Origin: Kosakonia oryziphila
Lineage (GTDB): Bacteria; Pseudomonadota; Gammaproteobacteria; Enterobacterales; Enterobacteriaceae
Length of the DNA stretch: 64,000 bases
Direction of reading: 5' to 3'
Assembly: GCF_900094795.1 (NCBI RefSeq)
Contig: NZ_FMBC01000013.1
Location: forward strand, 1-64,000
The number at the start of each line of letters is the position of its first letter. The first letter of the stretch is position 1. The notes under the pieces were generated by a model that did no database searches, had not been told where the DNA came from, and worked only from the letters and a program-made list of their open reading frames with translations. Below, piece after piece: positions 9,409-18,916 of this stretch. Both the position numbers and the translations under genes were made by a program.

Positions 9409-9915
9409 ATGAGCATTTTTGATAAACATGATTTGAGCGGTTTTATCGGCAAACATCTGGTTTATACCTACGATAATGGCTGGAATTACGAGCTCTACGT
9501 GAAAAACGGCGAAACTATCGATTACCGTATTCATAGCGGCATCGTGGCTAACCGTTGGGTGAAAAACCAGCGTGTGTATATCGTTCGTGTAGGGGAAAGT
9601 ATTTATAAGATTTCCTGGACTGAACCGACCGGCACGGATGTAAGCCTGATTGTCAACCTCGGCGATCGCCTGTTCCACGGCACTATCTTCTTCCCGCGTT
9701 GGGTGATCAACAACCCGGAAAAAACCGTCTGTTTCCAGAACGATCACATTCCGCTGATGGAGTCTTACCGCGCGGCTGGCCCGGCCTATCCGACTGAAGT
9801 GATTGATGAATTCGCCACTATTACGTTTGTGCGCGATTGCGGTGAGAATAACGATAGCGTGATAGACTGTGCCGCCAGCGAATTACCGGCTAATTTTCCG
9901 CAGAATTTATCCTGA
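9409..9915 (+). CDS. padC: Phenolic acid decarboxylase
   Basis: A 168-residue cytoplasmic enzyme that decarboxylates ferulic, p-coumaric and caffeic acids to vinylphenols without a cofactor, detoxifying plant hydroxycinnamates. It is a one-domain beta-barrel. The residues known from Bacillus and Enterobacter enzymes are present: Tyr19, Tyr21, Trp25, Tyr27, Arg49, Glu72 and Glu134. A strong Shine-Dalgarno AGAGGAG (9395-9401) precedes the ATG by 7 bases. It is divergent from a LysR gene and followed by a hairpin at 10023-10050. The trait fits a plant-associated lifestyle (inference). Confidence 0.95.
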   Translation: MSIFDKHDLSGFIGKHLVYTYDNGWNYELYVKNGETIDYRIHSGIVANRWVKNQRVYIVRVGESIYKISWTEPTGTDVSLIVNLGDRLFHGTIFFPRWVINNPEKTVCFQNDHIPLMESYRAAGPAYPTEVIDEFATITFVRDCGENNDSVIDCAASELPANFPQNLS

Positions 9916-10022
9916 TTGATTATTCAGATAAATATATTTAAACAGTAACGATAGAAATAATTATTTGCGTAATAATCTTAACTTTTTCTATTTTGTTGAT
10001 GTATTGTTTAAATAGCAACGAA

Positions 10023-10067
10023 AACGCCTTTGTACACAGTCGGAGGCGTTAATTGTTTCGTTTTTTT
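10023..10067 (+). terminator. Possible terminator after padC
   Basis: AACGCCT (10023-10029) and AGGCGTT (10044-10050) pair perfectly around a 14-base loop, followed by AATTGTTTCG and a run of seven T. The T run begins about 10 bases after the stem, so termination is plausible but not ideal. Confidence 0.5.
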
Positions 10068-10161
10068 GACAACAGTCACAGACTGAATGTCTCGCCTGCC
10101 TATTTAACTTATTGTAAAATAAAATTTTTTATAATTGTTAAATTTGTCGCTTCCCTGATTT

Positions 10162-10194
10162 CTTAATCTTGTCCTAATATTCCTTTGGTAACAT
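10162..10194 (+). promoter_or_regulatory. PmrA-like box and possible -10 for arnB
   Basis: CTTAAT-CTTGT-CCTAAT (10162-10178) matches the PmrA consensus YTTAAK-N5-YTTAAK in all but one position. TAACAT (10189-10194) could be the -10. The arn operon is a known PmrAB target in enterobacteria, so the site makes sense. The exact transcription start is inferred. Confidence 0.55.
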
Positions 10195-10283
10195 ACCCAG
10201 ATCAATGTGAATGCTGATTAACGCATAAAAAAATGTGCAGTTATTATATTGTGGTTTAACATTCATCCGCCATTTTACTCACT

Positions 10284-10329
10284 AGTCGCAAAGTGCCTTT
10301 GCGACTGTCTGTTTATGCGTCTTTGACGC
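10284..10329 (+). promoter_or_regulatory. Two consecutive hairpins in the arnB leader
   Basis: AGTCGCAAAG-TGC-CTTTGCGACT (10284-10306) is a perfect 10-bp stem with a three-base loop. GCGTC-TTT-GACGC (10317-10329) is a second perfect 5-bp stem ending one base before the Shine-Dalgarno AAGGA (10331-10335). No T run follows the first stem, so it is more likely an RNA structural or stability element than a terminator. Confidence 0.6.
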
Positions 10330-10341
10330 CAAGGAAAAAAG

Positions 10342-11478
10342 ATGAGTGATTTTTTACCGTTCTCGCGCCCGTCGATGGGGGATGAAGAGTTCGCAGCCAT
10401 TCAGCAAGTGCTCTCTTCCGGCTGGATCACGACAGGTCCGAAAAACCAGGCACTGGAAGAAGCTTTTTGCACGCTGACCGGCAACCGCCATGCGATTGCA
10501 GTGAGTTCGGCGACAGGCGGAATGCACGTCACGCTGATGGCGCTGGGGATTGGTGCGGGCGATGAAGTCATCACCCCGTCGATGACCTGGGTTTCCACTC
10601 TCAACATGATCGTCCTGCTGGGCGCGACGCCGGTGATGATCGATGTCGATCGCGATACGCTGATGGTCACGCCTGAAGCGGTTGAAGCGGCGATTACGCC
10701 ACGAACCAAAGCCATTATTCCTGTCCATTATGCGGGCGCGCCTGCCGATATTGATGCCATTCGCGCCATTGGCGAGAAGCACGGTATTCCGGTCATTGAA
10801 GATGCAGCGCACGCGGCCGGAACTTACTACAAAGGCCAGCATGTAGGTTCGCGCGGTACGGCGATTTTTTCTTTCCACGCTATTAAAAACATGACCTGCG
10901 CTGAAGGCGGGTTAGTGGTGACGGATGACGAACAACTGGCCAACCGTATTCGCAGTCTGAAATTCCACGGGCTTGGCGTGGACGCCTACGATCGGCAGAC
11001 CCACGGCCGCGCGCCGCAGGCGGAAGTTATCTCTCCTGGCTTTAAATACAACCTGGCCGACATCAACGCCGCCATTGCGCTGGTGCAGCTTGGCAAGTTG
11101 CCAGCGGCTAATGCTCGTCGCCAGGAGATTGCTCAACGCTATTTACACGAACTGTCTGATACCCCGTTCCAGCCGCTGGCGCTGCCGTCATGGCCGCATC
11201 AACACGCCTGGCATCTGTTTATTATTCGCGTTGACGAACAACGTTGCGGTATTTCCCGCGACGCACTGATGGAAACCCTGAAAGCGCAGGGCATTGGCAC
11301 TGGCCTGCATTTTCGCGCGGCACATACGCAAAAGTACTACCGCGAACGCTTCCCGATTGTTTTACCCAATACGGAGTGGAACAGCGCGCGTATCTGTTCC
11401 CTGCCGCTTTTCCCGGATATGACCCATGACGACTCAACCCGCGTCATTGATGCGCTCAGAAACATTGCAGGGCGCTGA
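10342..11478 (+). CDS. arnB: UDP-4-amino-4-deoxy-L-arabinose aminotransferase ArnB
   Basis: A 378-residue PLP enzyme of the DegT/DnrJ/EryC1 class. It transaminates UDP-L-Ara4O to UDP-L-Ara4N with glutamate as donor, in the cytoplasm. The Schiff-base lysine is Lys182 in [14 protein letters not shown], and the PLP-contacting IEDAAHA block is at 152-158. AAGGA lies 6 bases before the ATG. It is first of the seven-gene arn operon, and its stop is followed after one base by the arnC start. The pathway adds L-Ara4N to lipid A and gives polymyxin resistance. Confidence 0.97.
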   Translation: MSDFLPFSRPSMGDEEFAAIQQVLSSGWITTGPKNQALEEAFCTLTGNRHAIAVSSATGGMHVTLMALGIGAGDEVITPSMTWVSTLNMIVLLGATPVMIDVDRDTLMVTPEAVEAAITPRTKAIIPVHYAGAPADIDAIRAIGEKHGIPVIEDAAHAAGTYYKGQHVGSRGTAIFSFHAIKNMTCAEGGLVVTDDEQLANRIRSLKFHGLGVDAYDRQTHGRAPQAEVISPGFKYNLADINAAIALVQLGKLPAANARRQEIAQRYLHELSDTPFQPLALPSWPHQHAWHLFIIRVDEQRCGISRDALMETLKAQGIGTGLHFRAAHTQKYYRERFPIVLPNTEWNSARICSLPLFPDMTHDDSTRVIDALRNIAGR

Positions 11479-11479
11479 T

Positions 11480-12463
11480 ATGTTTACCTTACCGCTTGTC
11501 GAAAAAGTTTCCGTGGTTATCCCGGTTTACAACGAGCAAGAGAGCCTGCCAGAGCTGATTCGCCGTACCACGGCGAGCTGCAATCTGCTGGGCATTGATT
11601 ACGAAATTCTGCTGGTCGATGACGGCAGCAGCGACAACTCCGCGCAGATGTTAACTGCTGCGGCTGAAGAGCCAGGCAGCCATGTGGTTGCTGTGCTGCT
11701 GAACCGCAACTACGGGCAGCACTCAGCAATCATGGCCGGTTTTAACCATGTCACCGGCGATCTGATTATCACGCTGGATGCCGATCTGCAAAACCCGCCG
11801 GAAGAGATCCCACGTCTGGTGGCGAAAGCCAATGAAGGTTATGACGTGGTCGGTACCGTGCGCCAGAACCGCCAGGACAGCCAGTTCCGCAAAATGGCGT
11901 CACGCACCATTAACCGCCTGATTCAACGTACCACCGGTAAAGCAATGGGCGACTACGGTTGCATGCTGCGCGCTTACCGTCGCCATATTGTCGATGCTAT
12001 GTTGCACTGCCACGAGCGCAGCACATTTATCCCGATCCTCGCCAACACCTTTGCGCGCCGGGCGGTTGAGATCCCGGTGCAGCACGCCGAACGTGAGTTT
12101 GGTGATTCGAAATACAGCTTTTTGCGGCTGATCAATCTGATGTACGACCTGGTGACCTGCCTGACCACTACGCCGCTGCGCTTGCTAAGCGTCTTCGGTA
12201 GTGTGATTGCGCTGGCGGGCTTCTCACTGGCGGTATTGCTGGTGGTGCTGCGTCTGGCGTTTGGCCCGCAGTGGGCGGGGGAAGGGGTGTTTATGCTCTT
12301 CGCCATTCTGTTCACCTTTATCGGCGCGCAGTTTATCGGCATGGGGCTGCTTGGGGAGTATATCGGCCGTATCTACAACGATGTGCGCGCCCGTCCCCGC
12401 TACTTTATTCAACGTGTTGTTCGTCAAGAATCTGATGATTCGCAAGAGGAAAAAAATCAATGA
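11480..12463 (+). CDS. arnC: Undecaprenyl-phosphate 4-deoxy-4-formamido-L-arabinose transferase ArnC
   Basis: A 327-residue family-2 glycosyltransferase that moves L-Ara4FN from UDP to undecaprenyl phosphate. The GT-A domain begins [17 protein letters not shown], has VDDGS at the nucleotide site and the [11 protein letters not shown] catalytic block, then two C-terminal membrane helices and the [11 protein letters not shown] motif. The start is set at ATG 11480 ([10 protein letters not shown]), which matches the E. coli start. A longer frame from 11426 would overlap arnB by 53 bases and adds unconserved residues. It overlaps arnA by 4 bases. Confidence 0.96.
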   Translation: MFTLPLVEKVSVVIPVYNEQESLPELIRRTTASCNLLGIDYEILLVDDGSSDNSAQMLTAAAEEPGSHVVAVLLNRNYGQHSAIMAGFNHVTGDLIITLDADLQNPPEEIPRLVAKANEGYDVVGTVRQNRQDSQFRKMASRTINRLIQRTTGKAMGDYGCMLRAYRRHIVDAMLHCHERSTFIPILANTFARRAVEIPVQHAEREFGDSKYSFLRLINLMYDLVTCLTTTPLRLLSVFGSVIALAGFSLAVLLVVLRLAFGPQWAGEGVFMLFAILFTFIGAQFIGMGLLGEYIGRIYNDVRARPRYFIQRVVRQESDDSQEEKNQ

Positions 12464-14439
12464 AAGCCGTAGTTTTTGCTTACCACGATATGGGATGTGT
12501 TGGTACACAGGCGTTACTGGATGCCGGATTTGAGATTGCGGCGATTTTTACTCACCCTGACAACGCGAACGAAAACCACTTTTTTGGCTCCGTGGCACGC
12601 ATTGCCGCTGAACGTGGCATTCCGGTCTATGCACCGGATGATGTTAACCATCCGCTGTGGGTTGACCGTATTCGCGACCTCAATGCGGATGTGATCTTCT
12701 CGTTCTACTACCGCGACCTGCTGTCCGACAACATCATCAATACTGCGCGTCTTGGCGCGTTCAACCTGCATGGCTCCCTGCTGCCAGCTTATCGTGGTCG
12801 CGCACCGCTGAACTGGGTGCTGGTGAATGGTGAAACGGAAACCGGCGTCACTCTGCATCGCATGGTCGCTCGGGCCGATGCGGGCGCGATTATCGCGCAG
12901 CAGCGTGTGGCAATTGCGGAAAATGATGATGCCCTCGCGTTGCACCGTAAGCTGTCCGAGGCGGCAAAAGCGATGCTGAGTAGCGTGCTGCCAGACATCA
13001 AAGCGCAGAGCTTCAGCGAAACCGCGCAGGACGAGAGCAAAGCAAGCTATTTTGGTCGCCGCACGCCGGAAGATGGCCGTCTTGACTGGGAAAAACCGGC
13101 ACAGACGCTGCAAAACCTGGTGCGCGCTGTTTCCGATCCGTGGCCGGGCGCCTACAGCTTTGCCGGTACCCATAAATTTATCGTCTGGAAAGCCCGTGTA
13201 CGTACCGACCTCAGCCCGGCCCGCGCAGGCACCGTGCTGTCTGTTGCGCCGCTGATCGTTGCCTGTGGTGAAGGCGCGCTGGAAATTTTGACTGGCCAGG
13301 CCGACAACGGCGTTTATATGCAGGGCGCGCAACTGGCGCAGTCGCTGGGGCTGGTCGCTGGCGCATTGTTGACCAGTAAGCCAGTGGTGGCGATAAAACG
13401 CCGTACCCGCGTGCTGATCCTTGGCGTGAACGGCTTTATCGGTAACCATCTGACCGAGCGTCTGCTGCGTGACGACAATTACGAGATCTACGGCCTGGAT
13501 ATCGGATCGGATGCGATCAGCCGTTTCCTTGGCAACCCGCGCTTCCACTTCGTCGAAGGCGATATCAGCATTCACTCCGAGTGGATCGAGTATCACATCA
13601 AAAAATGCGACGTGGTGCTGCCGCTGGTGGCGATCGCTACGCCGATCGAATACACCCGTAACCCGCTGCGCGTGTTCGAGCTGGATTTCGAAGAGAACCT
13701 GAAAATCATCCGTGACTGCGTGAAATACAATAAACGCATCATTTTCCCGTCGACATCCGAAGTATACGGCATGTGTACCGACAAGAATTTCGACGAAGAC
13801 AATTCAAACCTGGTGGTCGGCCCGATCAACAAACAGCGCTGGATTTACTCGGTATCGAAGCAACTGCTCGACCGCGTAATCTGGGCATACGGCGACAAAC
13901 ACGGTCTGAAATTCACCCTGTTCCGTCCGTTTAACTGGATGGGGCCGCGCCTGGATAACCTGAACGCTGCACGCATCGGTAGCTCCCGCGCCATCACCCA
14001 GTTGATCCTCAACCTGGTGGAAGGTTCGCCGATTAAGCTGATTGAAGGCGGTAAACAAAAACGCTGCTTCACCGATATCAGCGACGGTATCGAAGCGCTG
14101 TTCCGTATTATCGAAAATAAAGATGGCCGCTGCGATGGCGAGATTATCAACATCGGTAACCCGGATAACGAAGCGAGCATCAAAGAGCTGGCCGAAATGC
14201 TGCTGGCGAGCTTTGAGAAACACCCGCTGCGCGATCGTTTCCCGCCATTCGCCGGTTTCCGCGAAGTGGAAAGCAGCAGCTATTACGGCAAAGGTTACCA
14301 GGATGTAGAACATCGCAAACCGAGTATCCGTAACGCTAAACGCTGCCTGCACTGGGAACCGACCATCGATATGCGTCAGACCATTGACGAGACGCTGGAT
14401 TTCTTCCTGCGCACTGTCGAACTGACGGATGAGAAATAA
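12460..14439 (+). CDS. arnA: Bifunctional UDP-Ara4N formyltransferase / UDP-glucuronate decarboxylase ArnA
   Basis: A 659-residue two-domain cytoplasmic enzyme. The N-terminal formyltransferase (about 1-300) has catalytic Asn102, His104 (NLHGS) and Asp140 at the E. coli positions. The C-terminal SDR-type dehydrogenase/decarboxylase (about 315-659) has GVNGFIG at 322-328, Ser433-Glu434 and the Tyr463/Lys467 pair in YSVSK. The C-terminal half makes UDP-Ara4O for ArnB, and the N-terminal half formylates the product for ArnC. ATGA overlap with arnC; arnD starts 2 bases after its stop. Confidence 0.97.
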   Translation: MKAVVFAYHDMGCVGTQALLDAGFEIAAIFTHPDNANENHFFGSVARIAAERGIPVYAPDDVNHPLWVDRIRDLNADVIFSFYYRDLLSDNIINTARLGAFNLHGSLLPAYRGRAPLNWVLVNGETETGVTLHRMVARADAGAIIAQQRVAIAENDDALALHRKLSEAAKAMLSSVLPDIKAQSFSETAQDESKASYFGRRTPEDGRLDWEKPAQTLQNLVRAVSDPWPGAYSFAGTHKFIVWKARVRTDLSPARAGTVLSVAPLIVACGEGALEILTGQADNGVYMQGAQLAQSLGLVAGALLTSKPVVAIKRRTRVLILGVNGFIGNHLTERLLRDDNYEIYGLDIGSDAISRFLGNPRFHFVEGDISIHSEWIEYHIKKCDVVLPLVAIATPIEYTRNPLRVFELDFEENLKIIRDCVKYNKRIIFPSTSEVYGMCTDKNFDEDNSNLVVGPINKQRWIYSVSKQLLDRVIWAYGDKHGLKFTLFRPFNWMGPRLDNLNAARIGSSRAITQLILNLVEGSPIKLIEGGKQKRCFTDISDGIEALFRIIENKDGRCDGEIINIGNPDNEASIKELAEMLLASFEKHPLRDRFPPFAGFREVESSSYYGKGYQDVEHRKPSIRNAKRCLHWEPTIDMRQTIDETLDFFLRTVELTDEK

Positions 14440-14441
14440 GC

Positions 14442-15344
14442 ATGAAATATGTCGGCTTACGCATTGATGTCGATACCTTTCGCGGCACACGTGATGGCGT
14501 ACCGCGTCTGCTGGAGCTGTTAAAAAAGCACCATATTCAGGCGAGCTTTTTCTTTAGCGTCGGGCCGGACAACATGGGGCGCCATATCTGGCGCCTGCTT
14601 AAGCCGAAGTTTCTGTGGAAGATGCTGCGTTCGCGCGCGGCATCGCTCTACGGCTGGGATATTCTGCTGGCCGGAACAGCCTGGCCGGGGCGGTTAATTG
14701 GTGAAGGGAATGCGGAGATTATTCGCCAGACCGCGCAGGGCCACGAAGTCGGACTGCACGCCTGGGATCACCACGCCTGGCAGCGCTGGAGCGGTGTATG
14801 GGATCAAAAGCGTTTAGAAGCGGAGATCGAACGCGGCCTGTTGGCGCTGGAAGTGATTATCGGTCGTTCGGTGACCTGTTCTGCCGTCGCGGGCTGGCGC
14901 GCAGATCAGCGGGTAGTAAAAGCGAAGTCTGCGTTCGACTTCCGTTATAACAGCGATTGTCGCGGTACTCAGCCGTTTCGCCCGCAACTGACGGATAGCA
15001 CCTGTGCTGTTCCGCAGATCCCGGTGACGTTGCCGACCTGGGATGAAGTAGTCGGCACTACGGTGAGTGCCACAGAATACAATCGCTATATTCTCGACTG
15101 TATCCATCATGACAACGGTACGCCGGTTTATACCATTCATGCTGAAGTAGAAGGGATCATCGGCGCGGATGGATTTGATGAATTACTGACAATGGCGGCC
15201 CGCGAGCAAATCGTCTTTTGCCCGTTGAGTCAGCTATTGCCGAATGATGTTGCCACGTTGCCGGTGGGCAAAGTCGTGCGCGGAGAAGTGGCTGGCCGGG
15301 AAGGCTGGCTGGGTTGCCAACAACTATTGAGTTCTGGGTCATGA
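14442..15344 (+). CDS. arnD: Undecaprenyl-phosphate-L-Ara4FN deformylase ArnD
   Basis: A 300-residue polysaccharide-deacetylase (NodB-like) enzyme that removes the formyl group from the lipid-linked sugar at the inner membrane. The metal-site signature [13 protein letters not shown] opens the domain, and [15 protein letters not shown] supplies the metal-binding His pair. [12 protein letters not shown] near the end corresponds to the last NodB motif. It overlaps arnT by 4 bases. Confidence 0.95.
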   Translation: MKYVGLRIDVDTFRGTRDGVPRLLELLKKHHIQASFFFSVGPDNMGRHIWRLLKPKFLWKMLRSRAASLYGWDILLAGTAWPGRLIGEGNAEIIRQTAQGHEVGLHAWDHHAWQRWSGVWDQKRLEAEIERGLLALEVIIGRSVTCSAVAGWRADQRVVKAKSAFDFRYNSDCRGTQPFRPQLTDSTCAVPQIPVTLPTWDEVVGTTVSATEYNRYILDCIHHDNGTPVYTIHAEVEGIIGADGFDELLTMAAREQIVFCPLSQLLPNDVATLPVGKVVRGEVAGREGWLGCQQLLSSGS

Positions 15345-16999
15345 AATCCCGTTATTTTACGCTGGCGCTGTTCGCGCTATTTGTCCTCTACTATCTCGTT
15401 CCTGTTGAGTATCGTTTGCTCTGGCAGCCCGATGAAACCCGCTATGCGGAAATCAGCCGGGAGATGCTGCGCAGCGGCGACTGGGTGGTGCCGCATTTCC
15501 TCGGCCTGCGCTATTTCGAAAAACCGATTGCTGGCTACTGGATCAACAATATTGGTCAGTGGCTGTTTGGTCACAATAACTTCGCGGTTCGTTTCGGCTC
15601 CATCTTTTCGATCTCGTTGTCGGCGCTGCTGGTAAGCGGGCTGGCGTGGAAGATGTGGCGCGACAAACGGATTGCGGTGCTCTCCGGTGTGATATTCCTG
15701 ACGGCATTTTTGGTTTACGGCATCGGTACGTATGCGGTGCTCGACCCGATGATCACGCTGTGGATGACGCTGGCGATGCTCAGCTTCTGGCTCGCGTCAC
15801 AAGCCACCACGCTGCGTGGTAAGTTTGGCGGCTATGTGCTGCTGGGCATTGCCTGCGGCATGGGGGTGATGACCAAAGGGTTCCTTGCGCTGGCAGTGCC
15901 GGTGATCGGCGTGCTGCCGTGGGTGATTGTGCAGAAACGCTGGAAAGAGGTACTGCTCTGGGGCTGGCTGGCGGTGATCTGCTGTGTTGTGACTGTGCTG
16001 CCCTGGGGGCTGGCGATTGCTGCCCGTGAGCCAGATTTCTGGCGCTACTTTTTCTGGGTTGAGCATATTCAGCGTTTTGCCCAGCAGGACGCGCAGCACA
16101 AAGCGCCGTTCTGGTATTACATCCCGTTCCTGATTGCCGGTTCGCTGCCATGGCTCGCGCTGTTGCCTGGCGCGCTGAAAATGGGCTGGCTGGCGCGTAA
16201 AGAGGGGTTGCGCGAAGCCTTCTATCTGTTGGGTTGGGTGGTGATGCCGCTGATTTTCTTCAGCATCGCGAAAGGGAAATTGCCGACCTATATTCTGCCG
16301 TGTTTCGGACCACTGGCTATCTTGATGGCGCGCTATGCGGTGACGGCGGCCAAAGAGCATGGCCGGGTGCTGCGCGTTAATGCCTGGATCAACATTGCTT
16401 TTGGTTTGATCGTCACGGTTGCCGCGCTGGTGGTATCGTCGTGGGGCTTCTTGAAGCATCCGGTATGGGCGCCGATCGAAGCGTATAAAGCAGCGCTGGC
16501 AGCATTTGCCTTTTTCTGCTGGGCGCTGGTCGGGCTGTTTACGTTGCGCGTCAGTCATAAGCGTTGGTCTTATGCCGCGCTGTGTCCGCTGGGGATTGCA
16601 CTGCTGGTAGGCATTGTTGTCCCGGACAAAGTAATGGACTCTAAACAGCCGCAATTTTTAATTAACTTCGTCAATGAATCGCTTACCCCTAGCCGCTATG
16701 TGCTGACCGATAATGTAGGGGTCGCAGCCGGTCTGGCGTGGGAGCTGAAGCGCGAAGATATTATTCTCTTCGATACGCAGGGTGAGCTTACCTACGGAAT
16801 GGGGTACCCTGACGGACAGGGCCGCTTTGTCAGTGAGGATGGTTTTACCGACTGGCTGGCACAACACCGTCAGCAAGGGGTGATATCGCTGATATTGCAC
16901 CAATCTAAACCGGATGATTTTACCCGTTTGCCGATCCCGAAACCTGATAATGTCTACGTGCAGGGGCGTATGGTCTTCATTCAGTACTATCCTCAATGA
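15341..16999 (+). CDS. arnT: Lipid A 4-amino-4-deoxy-L-arabinosyltransferase ArnT
   Basis: A 552-residue GT-C glycosyltransferase of the inner membrane. It transfers L-Ara4N from undecaprenyl phosphate to lipid A phosphates on the periplasmic face. The first periplasmic loop has [13 protein letters not shown] with the putative catalytic acid, and [10 protein letters not shown] follows. About twelve to thirteen helices are visible, then a soluble C-terminal domain from about residue 430. The start is ATG 15341 ([10 protein letters not shown]) overlapping arnD by 4 bases; a longer frame from 15314 would overlap by 31 bases and is not conserved. Confidence 0.96.
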   Translation: MKSRYFTLALFALFVLYYLVPVEYRLLWQPDETRYAEISREMLRSGDWVVPHFLGLRYFEKPIAGYWINNIGQWLFGHNNFAVRFGSIFSISLSALLVSGLAWKMWRDKRIAVLSGVIFLTAFLVYGIGTYAVLDPMITLWMTLAMLSFWLASQATTLRGKFGGYVLLGIACGMGVMTKGFLALAVPVIGVLPWVIVQKRWKEVLLWGWLAVICCVVTVLPWGLAIAAREPDFWRYFFWVEHIQRFAQQDAQHKAPFWYYIPFLIAGSLPWLALLPGALKMGWLARKEGLREAFYLLGWVVMPLIFFSIAKGKLPTYILPCFGPLAILMARYAVTAAKEHGRVLRVNAWINIAFGLIVTVAALVVSSWGFLKHPVWAPIEAYKAALAAFAFFCWALVGLFTLRVSHKRWSYAALCPLGIALLVGIVVPDKVMDSKQPQFLINFVNESLTPSRYVLTDNVGVAAGLAWELKREDIILFDTQGELTYGMGYPDGQGRFVSEDGFTDWLAQHRQQGVISLILHQSKPDDFTRLPIPKPDNVYVQGRMVFIQYYPQ

Positions 17000-17334
17000 C
17001 CAGTTGGCTCTGGCTCCTCGTCGCCAGCCTGTTGAGTTGCATCGGGCAACTGTGCCAGAAACAGGCGACACGGCCCGCGCCCTCGGGGCATCGCGGCATC
17101 CATCTCGGCCTGTGGCTGGGGCTGGCGCTGGCATCACTGGGTGCCGGTATGGCGCTATGGCTGCTGGTGCTTCAGCGTATTCCGGTCGGCGTGGCGTATC
17201 CGATGCTAAGCCTCAATTTTGTCTGGGTTACGCTGGCCGCGCGGTTTATTTGGCATGAACGAGTTACCGTGCGCCATGCGGTGGGTGTTGTGCTGATCAT
17301 TGCCGGTATTGTTCTGCTGGGGAGTACGCGATGA
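16996..17334 (+). CDS. arnE: Undecaprenyl-phosphate-Ara4N flippase subunit ArnE
   Basis: A 112-residue EmrE-like (SMR fold) inner-membrane protein with four predicted helices. With ArnF it is thought to flip undecaprenyl-phosphate-L-Ara4N to the periplasmic side. Features include the N-terminal [10 protein letters not shown] segment (SMR helix 1) and [14 protein letters not shown] in helix 3. It overlaps both arnT and arnF by 4 bases. Confidence 0.93.
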   Translation: MTSWLWLLVASLLSCIGQLCQKQATRPAPSGHRGIHLGLWLGLALASLGAGMALWLLVLQRIPVGVAYPMLSLNFVWVTLAARFIWHERVTVRHAVGVVLIIAGIVLLGSTR

Positions 17335-17717
17335 GGGGCATGGTATGGGCGCTTGCGAGCGTGCTGCTGGTCAGCGTCGCGCAGTTGTTGCTACGTTATG
17401 CGATGATTTCACTGCCGCCGGTGAGCCTCTCGTGGGAGTTTGTGTCGGTACTGCTACAGCCGCAGAAAGGAACATTGGCGCTGATTGCCGGGCTTTTCGG
17501 CTACCTGGCATCGATGGGATGTTGGTATTTTGCACTGCACCGTTTGCCGCTGAGCAAAGCTTATGCCCTGCTCAGCGTGAGTTACATTCTGGTGTGGGTC
17601 GCCGCCATCTGGTTGCCCGGCTGGCATGAACCCTTCTCTCTGCGCGGTGGGCTTGGCGTGCTGCTGATTGTCGCCGGTGTGCTGGTTATTTTTCTGCCTG
17701 GGCGGTCAGGAAAATAA
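17331..17717 (+). CDS. arnF: Undecaprenyl-phosphate-Ara4N flippase subunit ArnF
   Basis: A 128-residue four-helix SMR-type membrane protein, partner of Arn[12 protein letters not shown] in helix 1 and [18 protein letters not shown] in helix 3 match the family. It is the last gene of the operon. Its stop lies 3 bases from the end of the convergent yhhT gene, with a hairpin at the junction. Confidence 0.93.
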   Translation: MRGMVWALASVLLVSVAQLLLRYAMISLPPVSLSWEFVSVLLQPQKGTLALIAGLFGYLASMGCWYFALHRLPLSKAYALLSVSYILVWVAAIWLPGWHEPFSLRGGLGVLLIVAGVLVIFLPGRSGK

Positions 17718-17720
17718 TAT

Positions 17721-18770
17721 TTACCCGGGCAGACGGCTTTTCGGTCTGCCTGGACCCAGTAAAATTGCCAGCTTGCTGCCACCGGTGGTGGTTTCCATCC
17801 AGATCTTACAGACACTGGTCAGCGGTACTGACAAGAGCATACCGATCGGGCCGAGCAGCCATCCCCAAATCAACAATGACAGGAAGACCACCAGCGTTGA
17901 CATCCCGAGGCGGTGGCCCATCATGCGCGGTTCAAGAATATTGCCAATCACCATATGCACCGCCAGGAACAGCGCACCAGTCAGCAAGCATTCGTAAGCG
18001 CCATTGAACAGTAGCGCCTGAATCATCGGTGGGATAGCGGAGAGCACCGAGCCGATATTGGGTACATAGTTAAGCAGAAAAGCCAGCACGCCCCACATTA
18101 ACGCGAACTGAATATCCAGCAACACCAGCCCCAACCAGACGATCAGGCCAGTCCATACGCTGAGCAGCGTTTTTAGCGCCAGATAGTGAGAGACGCCTTT
18201 TAACGCGCGGTGCAGCCCGGCAATATGCACCTGCGGATTAGTAAGGGCAAAACGCATTTTGTAGGGAACGTGGCGTATTTCAAATAGCATAAACACCACG
18301 GTCATCACCAGCAGCACAATGCTGGCCATCGCATTCGATAGCTGTGTTGCCATGGATGTTGCGAAAGTCATTACCCGCTCGGAGTCCATGCGTTGCAGTA
18401 TGCGCTCTGGTGACATATGCAGTTGGAGGAACGGTATGGCATCCTGCAACTGGAGAAACTTGCGCGTGAATTCGCGATTGTATTTCGGCAGCAAGGTCAT
18501 AAAGTCATTCACTGATGCAGCAAGCACCGCGAACAGCGCGCTGAGGAAAATCAGCATCACCAGCACCACAATCGCAATGGCGAGTGGCCGTTTCAGTCCG
18601 CGGCGAATAAACCAGCTCACCAGTGGGTTAAGGACGATAGCGAAAAAGAGCGCCAGCAACAGTTGCACTATAATGTCGGCGGCGGCGTGGATCCCGGCGA
18701 GGATCACCACCAGTGCTGCCAGTTTTAACAGAATATGAAGACCTGCCTGGTCCGGCTGAGGTTGTGTCAT
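17721..18770 (-). CDS. yhhT: AI-2E-family membrane protein YhhT
   Basis: A 349-residue inner-membrane protein of the AI-2E/YdiK-PerM transporter family with about seven or eight helices and a central soluble segment (about 85-150). The conserved LNYVPNIGSVLSAIPP motif and the VIGNILEPRMMG block mark the family. In E. coli the gene lies between acpT and yhhS. Its real substrate is not established. It is divergent from yhhS, with 146 bases between starts. Confidence 0.9.
   Translation of the reverse strand: MTQPQPDQAGLHILLKLAALVVILAGIHAAADIIVQLLLALFFAIVLNPLVSWFIRRGLKRPLAIAIVVLVMLIFLSALFAVLAASVNDFMTLLPKYNREFTRKFLQLQDAIPFLQLHMSPERILQRMDSERVMTFATSMATQLSNAMASIVLLVMTVVFMLFEIRHVPYKMRFALTNPQVHIAGLHRALKGVSHYLALKTLLSVWTGLIVWLGLVLLDIQFALMWGVLAFLLNYVPNIGSVLSAIPPMIQALLFNGAYECLLTGALFLAVHMVIGNILEPRMMGHRLGMSTLVVFLSLLIWGWLLGPIGMLLSVPLTSVCKIWMETTTGGSKLAILLGPGRPKSRLPG
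17728..17750. terminator. Hairpin at the arnF/yhhT convergent junction
   Basis: GGCAGAC (17728-17734) and GTCTGCC (17744-17750) pair perfectly. The stem overlaps the last codons of yhhT. There is no T run, so it is at best a weak bidirectional terminator. Confidence 0.4.
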
Positions 18771-18916
18771 TCGGCATTCCTTTTGTTATCACGCCCGTTA
18801 AGTGTAGTGCCCCGTAACATCTTCGCCCGACAGAGATATTCTTAAAGTGGGTGCTGATTTCTGCGCCCTGACGTGATAATAGTGAAACACTGTTGTGAAT
18901 CTCTGGGGCAAACTTC

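Larger units (their letters stand above)
9916..10341. other. AT-rich intergenic region between padC and arnB
   Basis: There is no supported gene in these 426 bases. From left to right it holds a possible padC terminator, an AT-rich stretch, a PmrA-like box with a possible -10, and a leader of over 100 bases containing two perfect hairpins just before the arnB ribosome-binding site. Each is listed separately. Confidence 0.7.

Noticed and set aside
12514-13596. Long open frame (360 codons) on the minus strand across arnA
   Set aside because: It lies entirely antisense to the highly conserved ArnA reading frame, has no recognisable domain or ribosome site, and is explained by the codon bias of GC-rich genes.
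15797-16654. Minus-strand open frame of 285 codons inside arnT
   Set aside because: Antisense shadow of a conserved membrane protein; the translation is rich in Arg, His and Gln and matches no family.
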